DNA of 64,000 nucleotides from Shewanella algae (GCF_009183365.2 NZ_CP068230.1:2137001-2201000), one strand, 5' to 3'; shown: positions 9,295 to 18,369, counted from the stretch's first letter. Numbers and translations are program-made. The notes: generated from the sequence alone by a model not told the origin.

Positions 9295-11607
9295 ATGAAT
9301 ATGGATATTCCTCGGCAGGAAAACGAGCAGTTTCAGAGAATGCCCGCCGCCAGTCACAGCGATTCTGATACTTATTTATGCAGGGCCGTTAACGCCCTGC
9401 AATTTTCAGGCTTTGCCCTGCTGGCACTGCTGGTGTTTAACCTGGTGAGCTCGGTTGAAGCCTGGGCCGAGAATGGCCCCCAACTTACCGAAGAGCCTGC
9501 AAGTGCCCAGGCTCAGGAAGGTACCCTTCAACTGATTGATAACCCGCAGTGGCCAGGTGCCGGGGTGCTCGCCTTCGGCGACACCCAGGCCCCGGCACTG
9601 GCAACCGAAGTCAGCATGAGCATCAGTGGCTGGAGTAACAGAGTCAGCGTCACCCAGTCATTCACCAATGATAGCCAGGAGTGGATCCACGGCCGTTACC
9701 TGTTCCCGCTGCCCAATGAGGCGGCGGTGGACAGCATGCAGCTGAGAATAGGTGAGCGGATCATCGAGGGGGTTATTCAACCAAAGGAAGAGGCCAAGCG
9801 CACTTTTGAGCAGGCCAAGGCTCAGGGCAAGCGCGCCAGTTTACTGAGTCAGGAGCGGCCCAACCTGTTCACCACTCAGGTGGCTAATTTGGCCCCGGGG
9901 GAAACCCTTAAAGTCAGCTTCAGCTACCAGCAAGCATTGGATTACCGTGATGGTCAGTTCAGCCTGCGCTTTCCCATGACCCACACGCCCCGTTATCTGC
10001 CTCAAAGCATGCTGCAAAGCTTCAAGGGCGTGGAAGAGGCGGCGCGGTTGTTGAGCCCTGTGATTGAAGCCGCGGGCCTTGAAAAGATGTTCACCGGCGC
10101 TGATAGCGAAAGCTCTGAGCCTATAAGCACCCAAGCGCAAAGCGGTGGCCAGGAGAATCGTCTCAGTTTGGATATTATCCTGGATGCTGGTTTTCCCTTG
10201 CTGTCGCTGGAATCCCCTTATCATGCTATTTCTCAACAAACCCTGAGTGATGGCCGTATTCGGGTGCAGCTGCAACAAGACAATACCAAGGCCGACAGCG
10301 ACTTTGTGTTGCAATGGCAAGCGGATACGGGCGCCAAGCCCGCAGCGGCGCTGTTCAGCCAGCAAGGCCAGACCCATACCCCAGCACCTTCTTTAGCGCA
10401 GGCCGAAGGCCAAGCTGCCAGGGATGAATACAGTCTATTGATGTTGATGCCTCCACAGAGCAAAGAGGTGGCCAAGCCCTTGCCCAGGGAGCTTATTCTG
10501 GTGATAGATACTTCGGGCTCCATGGGGGGAGATGCAATAGTTCAGGCCAAACAGGCATTGCTGTATGCATTGAGCAGTCTCAAATCGGAGGACAGTTTCA
10601 ATGTTGTTGAATTCAATTCTGCAGTGCAGACCATGGCGGCCAACTCTTTGCCGGCGACGGCCCACAATATAGGTCGGGCACAGCAGTTTATTCGTGCCCT
10701 GGAAGCCAACGGTGGTACCGAGATGGCCAAGGCGCTTGAGTTGGCATTGAACAATGATTTTGCCGCTCAAAATAAAGTCGGCACGCAAGGTGAGATTAAG
10801 GCGCTCAGGCAAGTGATTTTCATGACGGATGGCGCCGTAGGCAATGAACAGGCGCTATTTGAACTGATTAAAGACAGGCTCGGCGAAAACCGCCTGTTTA
10901 CCGTAGGCATAGGCAGTGCCCCCAACTCCCACTTTATGCAGCGCGCCGCAGAGCTGGGGCGTGGCAGCTTTACCTATATTGGCAAGATGCAGGAGGTGGA
11001 GCAAAAGGTGGTTGCCTTGCTGGAAAAAATCTCCGCTCCCAGGATCACAGATGTGTCGCTGCGCTACCCTGACGGCACAGTGCCGGATTACTGGCCGGCA
11101 CAAATTCCGGATCTCTATCAGGGTGAGCCGGTATTGGTGAGCATCAAACAGCGTAGCAATGCCCACAAGGCAGTTATCGTATCCGGTCTTATCGATGGCC
11201 AATTCTGGCAGCAGGAGCTGGCGCTCAATGCCAAGGCTGATCCCAAAGGGCTGGATCTTATCTGGGCCAGAAAACAGATAGCCGCGCTGGAGCTGGCCAA
11301 AGATGCTGCCAACAGTGAACGCATTGAACGCCAGGTCACAGCGCTGTCGCTGAAGTACCACTTGGTCAGTCCGTACACCAGCCTGGTGGCAGTGGATGTC
11401 ACCCCGGTCAATCCGGACGCCGCGGCGACCCGGGAAGGGCTAGTGGCCAGTCATGCGCCCAAGGGCTGGCAGGGTAAGTTGCCGCAGACCGCCACCGACA
11501 GCCGGCTGATGTTGCTGCTGGGGTTGGCAAGTTTGCTGGCGGCGTTGATGCTGGCGGCTTTCCCCAGGGCTTTTGGCCGCCGTGCTTGTGAGGGGGCTGG
11601 GCGATGA
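9295..11607 (+). CDS. Sortase target: VIT-vWA surface protein with LPQTA signal
   Basis: This 770-residue protein is the presumed sole substrate of the neighbouring sortase. An N-terminal hydrophobic segment ends in AWA (about 30-57) and acts as a signal peptide. Next are a VIT domain (about 75-200, as in inter-alpha-trypsin heavy chains) and a von Willebrand A domain (about 398-570) with an intact MIDAS motif DTSGSM at about 404. The C-terminus has LPQTA (codons from 11479), a hydrophobic stretch LMLLLGLASLLAALMLAAF and basic RAFGRR, which is the tripartite sortase-sorting signal. The start at 9295 has GAGGGAG upstream; TTG 9277 is less likely. Its stop overlaps the sortase start (ATGA). Its role in adhesion or surface display is unknown. 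Confidence 0.9.
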   Translation: MNMDIPRQENEQFQRMPAASHSDSDTYLCRAVNALQFSGFALLALLVFNLVSSVEAWAENGPQLTEEPASAQAQEGTLQLIDNPQWPGAGVLAFGDTQAPALATEVSMSISGWSNRVSVTQSFTNDSQEWIHGRYLFPLPNEAAVDSMQLRIGERIIEGVIQPKEEAKRTFEQAKAQGKRASLLSQERPNLFTTQVANLAPGETLKVSFSYQQALDYRDGQFSLRFPMTHTPRYLPQSMLQSFKGVEEAARLLSPVIEAAGLEKMFTGADSESSEPISTQAQSGGQENRLSLDIILDAGFPLLSLESPYHAISQQTLSDGRIRVQLQQDNTKADSDFVLQWQADTGAKPAAALFSQQGQTHTPAPSLAQAEGQAARDEYSLLMLMPPQSKEVAKPLPRELILVIDTSGSMGGDAIVQAKQALLYALSSLKSEDSFNVVEFNSAVQTMAANSLPATAHNIGRAQQFIRALEANGGTEMAKALELALNNDFAAQNKVGTQGEIKALRQVIFMTDGAVGNEQALFELIKDRLGENRLFTVGIGSAPNSHFMQRAAELGRGSFTYIGKMQEVEQKVVALLEKISAPRITDVSLRYPDGTVPDYWPAQIPDLYQGEPVLVSIKQRSNAHKAVIVSGLIDGQFWQQELALNAKADPKGLDLIWARKQIAALELAKDAANSERIERQVTALSLKYHLVSPYTSLVAVDVTPVNPDAAATREGLVASHAPKGWQGKLPQTATDSRLMLLLGLASLLAALMLAAFPRAFGRRACEGAGR

Positions 11608-12248
11608 GCCAGGCTGAGCAGGCCCTGACAGCAGGCGCTATGCCCTCGGTCAATAGGGGGCGTTTTAGCGATATCTGCTCAATAGTGATAGTTGTTCTGG
11701 TTGTGGCAGGTTCGGCCATGCTGTTTAAAGGAGGATATATGCAAGCCAAAGCCATGTTCGCCCAGTTTTTGATTGAAAAGGCCTGGGCCAAGAGTCTGAC
11801 TGACGGCCAGGCACACAAACCCTGGTCCTGGGCCGATACCCACCCCACGGCCAAATTGTGGATAGGCAAGCATGAGCCACTCTATGTGCTGGCCGGGGCC
11901 AGTGGCCGTAACCTGGCCTTTGGACCGGCGCAGATGCTTTCGGGAGCCGGCGCCGGAGAGACAGGCAATACAGTGATTGCCGGTCACAGGGATACCCATT
12001 TCGCGATCCTGGCCGGGGCCAGGGTGGGGCAGGAGATCCGCTTGCAGGGAATGGATGGCCAGATCCATTTTTATCGAATACGTGCTACCGCAGTCGTGCA
12101 TGAATCTGAGACACGTTGGTTGATGGGCAGTGATGAGCGGCTATTGACGCTGATCACCTGTTATCCCTTCGACAGCCTGAGCGGCGGCGCCGAGCTTAGA
12201 TTTGTGGTGCAGGCAGAAGCCTTGCAAACGCTGGCGGTTTCAGCCTGA
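11604..12248 (+). CDS. Sortase of the marine proteobacterial type
   Basis: This 214-residue cysteine transpeptidase cleaves a sorting motif and transfers the protein to an acceptor. One membrane helix (about 24-42) anchors it with the catalytic part in the periplasm. The catalytic residues are H128 (TVIAGHRDTHF), C186 (LLTLITCYPF) and R199 (AELRFVV), all in the order and spacing of sortases. It is translationally coupled to the LPQTA protein by ATGA, which argues for a dedicated pair. In a diderm cell the acceptor is unknown. The last nine bases overlap the end of the convergent diguanylate cyclase gene. Confidence 0.9.
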   Translation: MSQAEQALTAGAMPSVNRGRFSDICSIVIVVLVVAGSAMLFKGGYMQAKAMFAQFLIEKAWAKSLTDGQAHKPWSWADTHPTAKLWIGKHEPLYVLAGASGRNLAFGPAQMLSGAGAGETGNTVIAGHRDTHFAILAGARVGQEIRLQGMDGQIHFYRIRATAVVHESETRWLMGSDERLLTLITCYPFDSLSGGAELRFVVQAEALQTLAVSA

Positions 12249-13283
12249 TATCGGCATCACCCGATTGCGGCCCAAACGCTTGGCTTCATAGAGCAAGGTG
12301 TCGGCGCGTTCGGTAAGGGATTGGCGGGTATCCAGTTGCTGCCATTCTGCAACCCCGAAGGAGGCGCTGATATTGCTGATGAGCTGGCCCTTGCGCCTGT
12401 CTCTGACGCTAACCTTCTCCAGTGCCCGTCTCATGGCTTCGGCCAGTTGGCGGGCTACTCTCAGCTGACTGGTCGGCACCAGAATAGCGAACTCTTCACC
12501 ACCGAAACGATACAACTTGGTGCCGTCACGGCAACTATCCTGCAGACGCTTGGCCACCGCCTTGAGCACCTGGTCCCCCAAAAGATGCCCATATTCATCG
12601 TTGAAACGCTTGAAGTGATCCACATCCACCAGAATAAGGCAGCAGCCCTTCGGCGACTGACTCAACAAGCTATCGAAGTCGGCATCGAAGGCACGGCGGT
12701 TAAGGCAGCCGGTGAGGGCATCAAACAATATGTCTTTTTCGGTGTTTTGCAGCTGTAGCCGCAGACTGTCTATCTCCTGCTGGGCCTTGCTCAGTTGCGA
12801 GCTCAAATAATCCGTGCTACTGCGAATATCATCCGAGTCTTTCACCAGGGCTCGGACCATGCCCATCACTTGCTCAAGATCCATGGCGTCCTGATCCAAG
12901 CGGCTGATACGGCCAAAGTTACGCTCGATTTTGGCGCGAAAACTGTCGGCATCGCAGCTGGTATCCTTGAGTGACTGAGACAGCTCGGTCGCTATCGCCT
13001 CCATACTCTGGCGCATATCTCTGACATCCAGTTCATCTTCCGGGGCCAGATGATGACGGTAGAGGAGTTCCGCCGTTGAGGGCGGACAGGTGTTGTACTG
13101 GCTGACGGCTTCATCCAGGCTGGCATTGAGTACCGGGTTGCGCTCGCTGACATAGGCATACCAGAGCGCATAGTTGACCGGCGTTGTCGGTATCTGATGT
13201 TTTAACATCAACGGCAAGGCTTTTTTCAGGTATTGGGCGGCTTGTTGAAGCAGAGTCATGGTCATAGGGGAACTCATTGTCAA
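12240..13283 (-). CDS. Diguanylate cyclase, GGDEF domain
   Basis: This 347-residue cytoplasmic protein makes cyclic di-GMP. The N-terminal about 160 residues contain PVNYALWYAYV and a helical region, a soluble module common in Shewanella and Pseudomonas cyclases. A coiled coil (about 160-185) follows. The C-terminal GGDEF domain has FDALTGCLNRRAFD, VDVDHFKRFND and the active-site YRFGGEEF (about 257). The usual inhibitory RxxD site five residues before GGEEF reads RDGT, so product feedback may be weak. It lies tail to tail with the sortase gene; a shared role in surface attachment is possible but only by proximity. Confidence 0.92.
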   Translation of the reverse strand: MTMSSPMTMTLLQQAAQYLKKALPLMLKHQIPTTPVNYALWYAYVSERNPVLNASLDEAVSQYNTCPPSTAELLYRHHLAPEDELDVRDMRQSMEAIATELSQSLKDTSCDADSFRAKIERNFGRISRLDQDAMDLEQVMGMVRALVKDSDDIRSSTDYLSSQLSKAQQEIDSLRLQLQNTEKDILFDALTGCLNRRAFDADFDSLLSQSPKGCCLILVDVDHFKRFNDEYGHLLGDQVLKAVAKRLQDSCRDGTKLYRFGGEEFAILVPTSQLRVARQLAEAMRRALEKVSVRDRRKGQLISNISASFGVAEWQQLDTRQSLTERADTLLYEAKRLGRNRVMPISG

Positions 13284-13427
13284 TGCAATTACCTATTCAG
13301 CTTGACATAAATTAAGCCGCTTGTGGATCCAAAGGCTCACAGAATGTCACCTTGTTGCGCCGATTGCCGAATGCTGCCCCGCTGTTACAATGGCTGAACA
13401 AAATAGATAATAGCAAGGAATGAAGTC

Positions 13428-15017
13428 GTGAAATTTACCTCTGTCTGTGGCCTGTTGGCCACACTGTTAACGCCCGCTCTGGCGTTGGCTGCCCCCTTTG
13501 AACTGGATGAATCCAGCTATCGCCAGGATGTGAAAACCCTTGCCAGTGACGCGTTTGGAGGCCGTGCGCCTCTGTCGGCCGGTGAACAGCTGACCTTGGA
13601 TTACCTTACCGAGGCCTTCAAGGAGATGGGGCTTGAGCCCGGGTTTGGCAACAGTTATCTGCAAGCCGTTCCCATGGCCAGGATCACTGCAGATCAGAAT
13701 ATGCAGTTAAAGCTGGGCTCAATGAGTTTCAGCAATGGCGAGGAGTTCACCGCCCGCACTCAAAGAGTGACGCCCAAGGTGCAGCTGCAAGACAGCGAGG
13801 TGGTATTTGTCGGCTACGGTATCAATGCCCCGGAATACGGCTGGAATGACTTTGAAGGCCTGGATGTTCGTGGTAAGACCCTGATTGTACTGGTCAATGA
13901 TCCCGGCTTTGCCACTCAGGATCCCCAGGTATTCAAGGGCAATGCCATGACCTATTACGGTCGCTGGACCTATAAATATGAAGAAGCGGCCCGTCAGGGC
14001 GCCGAAGCCGTGTTTATTGTGCATGAAACTGCGCCCGCCGCTTACGGTTGGGGGGTGGTGCGTAACAGCAACACCAATACCAAGTACACCCTGGTGGATA
14101 AAGATAACAACGCATCATCGGTTGGCGTGATGGGGTGGATCCAGCATGATAGCGCCAAGAAGCTGTTCAGCCAGGCGGGTCTGGACTTTGATATCTTGAA
14201 GCAACAGGCGGTCAATAAAGGCTTCGAGGCGGTGCCGTTGAAACTCAAGGCCAATCTGACCTTGAACAACAAGATAGAACTGGCGCAATCCCACAATGTG
14301 GCGGCCTTGTTGCCTGGAACCGAGCACAAAAATGAATACTTGGTGATGCACGCTCACTGGGATCACCTGGGAAAGACCATTGAAGATGGCAAGGAAGTGG
14401 TGCTCAACGGCGCTGTGGATAACGCCTCAGGTGTGGCCGGTGTTCTGGCACTGGCAAAGCACTTCAAACAGCAAAAGGGCATTGATGCCCCGAAACGCTC
14501 GATTCTGTTCAGCGCCTTTACTGCCGAGGAAACCGGACTCATTGGCGCCCAGTACTTTGCCGAAAATCCCCCGGTTCCCACCAAGCAGCTGGTGGCATTT
14601 CTCAATATAGACGGCATGAATATGGGTAAAGGCGTGGATTACATCCTGCGTTATGGTGAGGGTGTGTCAGAGCTGGAGCAGTATTTGAATGATGCCGCCA
14701 AAGGGCAGGGACGCAGCGTCAAGGCCGATCCCCGACCGCAAAATGGCTTGATGTTCCGCTCGGACCATTTCGCTCTGGCCAAGGAAGGGGTACCCGGCTT
14801 GCTGTTTATGAGTTTGGGGGATACAGACCCGGATTATATTGCCCACAAATATCATAAGGCAGCCGATGATTATGACCCAAGCTGGAGTCTGGATGGGGTT
14901 CAGCAGGACTTGGCCTTGATAAGCGATATCCTGGCGCGGTTGGCCAATAACAATGACTGGCCCCAATGGCTTGAAGATTCGGACTTCAAGAAGCGCCGGG
15001 CTCAGGATCAGCGCTGA
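13428..15017 (+). CDS. Secreted M28-family zinc aminopeptidase
   Basis: This 529-residue exported protein has a signal peptide (1-21, ALALAA). A PA-like insert lies at about 100-250. The M28 catalytic core has the zinc ligands of the family: HAHWDHLG (about 306), the bridging Asp in GAVDNASGVAG (about 330), the catalytic EE in TAEETGLIG (about 366), Asp in LNIDGMN (about 393) and a late His near YIAHKYHKA (about 475). It should release N-terminal amino acids from peptides in the periplasm or outside the cell. It is transcribed alone. An imperfect hairpin at 15028-15054 without a T run follows. Confidence 0.9.
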   Translation: MKFTSVCGLLATLLTPALALAAPFELDESSYRQDVKTLASDAFGGRAPLSAGEQLTLDYLTEAFKEMGLEPGFGNSYLQAVPMARITADQNMQLKLGSMSFSNGEEFTARTQRVTPKVQLQDSEVVFVGYGINAPEYGWNDFEGLDVRGKTLIVLVNDPGFATQDPQVFKGNAMTYYGRWTYKYEEAARQGAEAVFIVHETAPAAYGWGVVRNSNTNTKYTLVDKDNNASSVGVMGWIQHDSAKKLFSQAGLDFDILKQQAVNKGFEAVPLKLKANLTLNNKIELAQSHNVAALLPGTEHKNEYLVMHAHWDHLGKTIEDGKEVVLNGAVDNASGVAGVLALAKHFKQQKGIDAPKRSILFSAFTAEETGLIGAQYFAENPPVPTKQLVAFLNIDGMNMGKGVDYILRYGEGVSELEQYLNDAAKGQGRSVKADPRPQNGLMFRSDHFALAKEGVPGLLFMSLGDTDPDYIAHKYHKAADDYDPSWSLDGVQQDLALISDILARLANNNDWPQWLEDSDFKKRRAQDQR

Positions 15018-15105
15018 GTTTGGTGGCAGGTGTGACTCAAAAAGGGTTACACCTGTCCATGCTTCTTGTCACTTGAAAGCGTAATTAATGGAAAGCCTTT
15101 GTTTT

Positions 15106-15957
15106 TCATGGCTGCTCGACACAGGCATGCACCAGAAAGCTGGAGTGGAAGTATTTGGGTATGTATTTGGACAGCAGATAATTGAAGAAACCTACTCGTT
15201 TCCACTCTTTGAAATCGGCGTAATGCGCGACTGAAATCACCTTTAGCTTTCCATGCCATTGCTCAATCTCCCGTGGCGAGTCGAGCGCCAACTTAAAACC
15301 GGCACCGGCATATTTTACGCTGTCGTGGTTATCTGAATTGTCCCTCATCCAGCGACTGATACCGTCGAATAGAATATGGCAACCAGGAAAGCGGCTGGCC
15401 AGTTCTTGAAGCAACTGTTGTACCTGACAATTGTCGAAGTATATCAGCAGGCCTTCAGCAATAAAAACAAAGGTTGCGCCCTGATGACGGGCATTGAGTT
15501 CATCCATCCAATCGCTATCAAATACAGAAGCACTGATGCATGTCTCACAACTGTCCGCAGGAAGGAGCTGCTCTCTGAGGGCAATCACTTCAGGCAGATC
15601 CAGGTTGTAAAACGAGGCCTTGTCTTCCATCGTGTTTCCCATCAGCATTTGAACCCTCTGAAAGCGGGCATCGAGCCCGGCTCCGAGGTTGACTACAACA
15701 CAGGACTGTGCCGTAGCGATAATATCCGCCGTGAGTCTGTCAAAGTAACCCGCGCGGATGGCGACCCCTACTGAGCTCAATACAGATTGGTCAAAACTTG
15801 AGAAGTCATAATCAAATTGTTCGATAAGCGCGCAGGCCCAAGGATCTGAGAAGAAGGCATCTTTCAGTTTGGATTGGCACGATTTCATATAGAGCGGGAT
15901 AAAAAGTGTTTGGGCGATAGGATCATTTAGCCCTGTGACTGCCAGCTTGTTACTCAT
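15106..15957 (-). CDS. Leucine-carboxyl-methyltransferase-like SAM methyltransferase
   Basis: This 283-residue cytoplasmic SAM-dependent methyltransferase is of the LCM/Tcmp type used on carboxyl or small-molecule substrates. Visible features are the SDPWACALIE N-terminal segment, motif I VVVNLGAGLDARFQR, the YNLDLPEVIALR segment after it, and FVFIAEGLLIYF as the later strand. The start at 15957 (MSNKLAV) is preferred over one six codons upstream. A near-consensus Fur site lies 27 bases upstream of the start, so the gene should be expressed under iron limitation. That makes a siderophore- or metallophore-related substrate conceivable, but no biosynthetic neighbours are seen. Confidence 0.78.
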   Translation of the reverse strand: MSNKLAVTGLNDPIAQTLFIPLYMKSCQSKLKDAFFSDPWACALIEQFDYDFSSFDQSVLSSVGVAIRAGYFDRLTADIIATAQSCVVVNLGAGLDARFQRVQMLMGNTMEDKASFYNLDLPEVIALREQLLPADSCETCISASVFDSDWMDELNARHQGATFVFIAEGLLIYFDNCQVQQLLQELASRFPGCHILFDGISRWMRDNSDNHDSVKYAGAGFKLALDSPREIEQWHGKLKVISVAHYADFKEWKRVGFFNYLLSKYIPKYFHSSFLVHACVEQP

Positions 15958-15983
15958 CTTTGCCTCCTCCCTCATCCCTTCTG

Positions 15984-16002
15984 TTAAATGATAACCATTA
16001 TC
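15984..16002. promoter_or_regulatory. Predicted Fur box
   Basis: The 19-bp segment ending ATGATAACCATTATC matches the classical Fur consensus at 15 of 19 positions by direct comparison, including the ATGATAA and CATTATC cores. It sits just upstream of the methyltransferase start on the minus strand, where bound Fur would block transcription. Confidence 0.78.
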
Positions 16003-16162
16003 AAATGCGTAACTGTGAGCAAGAGTGGATTTTTATCAAACTCACTTTTTGAGAGGCTTGGCAGGCGAGAGGACTGGAATACTTGGTGATTGTCGGCAAA
16101 AGATAGTGGATGACAGCTTTGACTCGAGCTGCCAATAAGCGACTATGGTCAGGGAAAGGGGG

Positions 16163-16214
16163 CAGGAAAAAGCGTCAGGAAAAAGCGTCAGGAAAAAGCG
16201 TCAGGAAAAAGCGT
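16163..16214. repeat. Four perfect 13-bp tandem repeats
   Basis: The unit CAGGAAAAAGCGT occurs four times without any change, at 16163, 16176, 16189 and 16202. It lies in the 3' region of the beta-barrel protein gene (-) and upstream of the Fur-box methyltransferase. No spacers are present, so it is not CRISPR. It looks like a recent slippage tract. Confidence 0.9.
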
Positions 16215-16241
16215 GATTGTACCGTCAAGCGGAGAACAAGT

Positions 16242-17135
16242 TCAGAAACGGTAGCTGATCGATAACATAGGGCCGATAAAACTATAGTAGAGGTTGTAGT
16301 CGGCCACTTTTACCGCGGCGTCCGATGCGCTCTGACGCACATCCACATCCACTTTGTAATAGTTATAGGCCAAGGTGATGTCCCAACGATCACTCAGGGT
16401 GGTTTTCATGCCGGCTCTGATATCGACCAGTGAGCCCTTGAGATCATCAAGGCGCACGGAAAAATATTGGGCATGCAAATTAAATTGCCAACCGGGTGCC
16501 AGCTCATAGTCACCAAAGAGGCCAATATTCGGCAAAGGTGCGGTAACGCTTTCATCCACCAGTCTGGGAATGGGCTGGGCGCTGCAGATATTGCCGCTGA
16601 GCTCTGAGGTGGCACAGGCCCCGATTGAACCTTCGAAGCTGCTTTCAATGAACATGGTATGCAGCCCTACACTGACCCCTATGTTATAGCCGTTGCCTTG
16701 AAACAGATCATAGCCATAGCCGATGCGGGCGATATCGATATTGAGCGTGGTGCCCAGCTGGCCACCGGCCTTGACATCATAGACGGTATCGTCAATCTGG
16801 ACCTGAAATGGTCGACTGACCGCTTGAGTTTCAGCGCTGCGGTGTAGTTGTTTCCAGTCAAAATAGATGTGGTGTCTATCGTTGAAACGGTATCCCAATT
16901 CAAACAGAGGCAGAAACTCGTTTTCCGCCAACTGCAGATCAGACTCAAAATCCAGATCGAAATCGTTGCCGACCAAGGGATCGGTAACTTGCATATTGGT
17001 GTCGGACTGAGAGTAGAAACCACCAATATTCAAGCTCCACTCGCCGGCTTGGGCTTGGGTAGTGGCGCAGCAGAGCAGGGCGAGTGTCAGCGACAGTCTC
17101 AAACCTGAATTGTTAATAGAGTGTGGTGTCAACAA
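16242..17135 (-). CDS. Outer-membrane beta-barrel protein, function unknown
   Basis: This 297-residue protein has a signal peptide (about 1-30, ending AQA). The rest shows alternating strands with aromatic girdles, for example GEWSLNIGGFYSQSD, LGYRFNDRHHIYFDWKQ and the closing FIGPMLSISYRF, which ends in Phe as outer-membrane barrels do. Two cysteines (ACATSEL and NICSAQ) in a mid-protein loop could form an external disulphide. Size suggests an 8- to 12-stranded barrel. I cannot assign a substrate. It is transcribed alone. Confidence 0.8.
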   Translation of the reverse strand: MLTPHSINNSGLRLSLTLALLCCATTQAQAGEWSLNIGGFYSQSDTNMQVTDPLVGNDFDLDFESDLQLAENEFLPLFELGYRFNDRHHIYFDWKQLHRSAETQAVSRPFQVQIDDTVYDVKAGGQLGTTLNIDIARIGYGYDLFQGNGYNIGVSVGLHTMFIESSFEGSIGACATSELSGNICSAQPIPRLVDESVTAPLPNIGLFGDYELAPGWQFNLHAQYFSVRLDDLKGSLVDIRAGMKTTLSDRWDITLAYNYYKVDVDVRQSASDAAVKVADYNLYYSFIGPMLSISYRF

Positions 17136-17366
17136 TGGGTAATCTCTTTTCGTTACTCAGATAATCCAAGTGCCTTCTCAGAGATTCCTTTTCCGGGATA
17201 AATCGGCACGTGCGCGGTTTGAGTGCTTGCCAGCTCTAGTTTGTAGGATGACACTTCTTGTATTTTCGAATGCTGAAAATCCGCGCGACTGCAAAGAGTC
17301 TAAACCAGAATGATGGTTTTTGTGAATAGAATGTTTACAAATGTGTGGTTTTTTATGATCTACCAC

Positions 17367-17393
17367 AAAAAAGCGCCCCATAAAGGAGCGCTT
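17367..17393 (-). terminator. Rho-independent terminator of rimK-like gene
   Basis: On the minus strand a nine-position stem (17371-17379 with 17385-17393, one mismatch) is followed by six T residues (17367-17372). It lies 29 bases after the stop of the rimK-like gene. Confidence 0.7.
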
Positions 17394-17421
17394 CAGTCTG
17401 ATATTAAAGCTCGTGTTCGGA

Positions 17422-18369
17422 TCAGGCCTCGGACTCGCTGCTGTCGCTTTTCTTGGAATCCTTGTTGAACATGCCCAAACGGATGCGGATAAAGTGCAGT
17501 ATTTGTGCTGCTATATCCAGGTGGAGACAGGACTCCAGTCCTTCAAAGCCCGGCGAGGAGTTGGCCTCGCAAATCTTGTAGTGACCGTTGTCAAACAGCA
17601 GATCTATCCCGGCAACATCCAGATCCAGTATGTTGGCTGTCTGGGTTGCCAGCCACTCTATTTCAGGTGTGACCGCAAAGGGGCTGGCTGAGCCACCGGC
17701 GCTGACATTGGCTTTGAAACTGTCCTCTTGGCCGCGTCTCTCGTAGCAACCTGCTACCCGGCCACCTATGGTGAAGACTCGCAAGTCCCGGCCATGGCTG
17801 TTGGAGATAAACTCCTGCAGAATGATGTTGGCATTCTTGTTGGTGGCCTCGATAAGTTGCATCAGATCATCGAACTCACGTGCCTTGTGTGACAGAAACA
17901 CGCCGCTGCCTTGTGAGCCGGAGAGTGTCTTGATCACCACAGGGAAACCCAAGTGACGTTCAACCAGGTCAACATCAACCGGGAATTTCACCAGCATGGT
18001 CTTGGGTGTTGGCAGATTCTTTTCGGCCAACAGTTGCTGGGAAAACAGCTTGTCCTTAACGGTTTCTATCGCCTTGGAAGAGTTGAGGCAATAAACACCA
18101 AGACGTTCCAGGTGGCGGATAATCGCCAAGGCAAAATAGGTGGTACCCGAGCCCATACGGGGAATAATAAAATCGGGCAACTCTACTGGTTGCCCGTTCA
18201 GTAAAATACTCTTGTTGTCCTCTCGGGTCACTGTGAGGTCAAACTCATCGGGAGCATAGACCTCAAGTTCGATATTGTCGGCCTTGGCGGCCTCCAACAA
18301 TCGGTTTATTTCATACAATTCAGGTTTTAGCTGAGTCGCGGTCTCTTTATATAAAATCCAACCACGCAT
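17422..18369 (-). CDS. rimK: RimK-type ATP-grasp alpha-L-glutamate ligase
   Basis: This 315-residue cytoplasmic ATP-grasp enzyme adds glutamate to a protein or peptide carboxyl; the classic substrate is ribosomal protein S6. Seen in order are an N-terminal pre-ATP-grasp part with DFIIPRMGSGTTYFALA, KDKLFSQQLLAEKNLPTPKT, the ATP loop VIKTLSGSQGSGVFLS, QEFISNSHGRDLRVFTIG, and the metal site DLLFDNGHYKICEANSSPGFEG. The acidic Ser/Asp/Glu tail (about 300-315) is unlike the core and may itself be a substrate-like tail. It follows maoP on the same strand by 20 bases and is probably co-transcribed with it. RimK-like enzymes vary in substrate, so the exact target is inferred. Confidence 0.85.
   Translation of the reverse strand: MRGWILYKETATQLKPELYEINRLLEAAKADNIELEVYAPDEFDLTVTREDNKSILLNGQPVELPDFIIPRMGSGTTYFALAIIRHLERLGVYCLNSSKAIETVKDKLFSQQLLAEKNLPTPKTMLVKFPVDVDLVERHLGFPVVIKTLSGSQGSGVFLSHKAREFDDLMQLIEATNKNANIILQEFISNSHGRDLRVFTIGGRVAGCYERRGQEDSFKANVSAGGSASPFAVTPEIEWLATQTANILDLDVAGIDLLFDNGHYKICEANSSPGFEGLESCLHLDIAAQILHFIRIRLGMFNKDSKKSDSSESEA

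Noticed and set aside
16163..16214. CRISPR-like appearance of the 13-bp repeat
   Set aside because: Copies are directly adjacent with no spacers and are too short; no cas genes are near.
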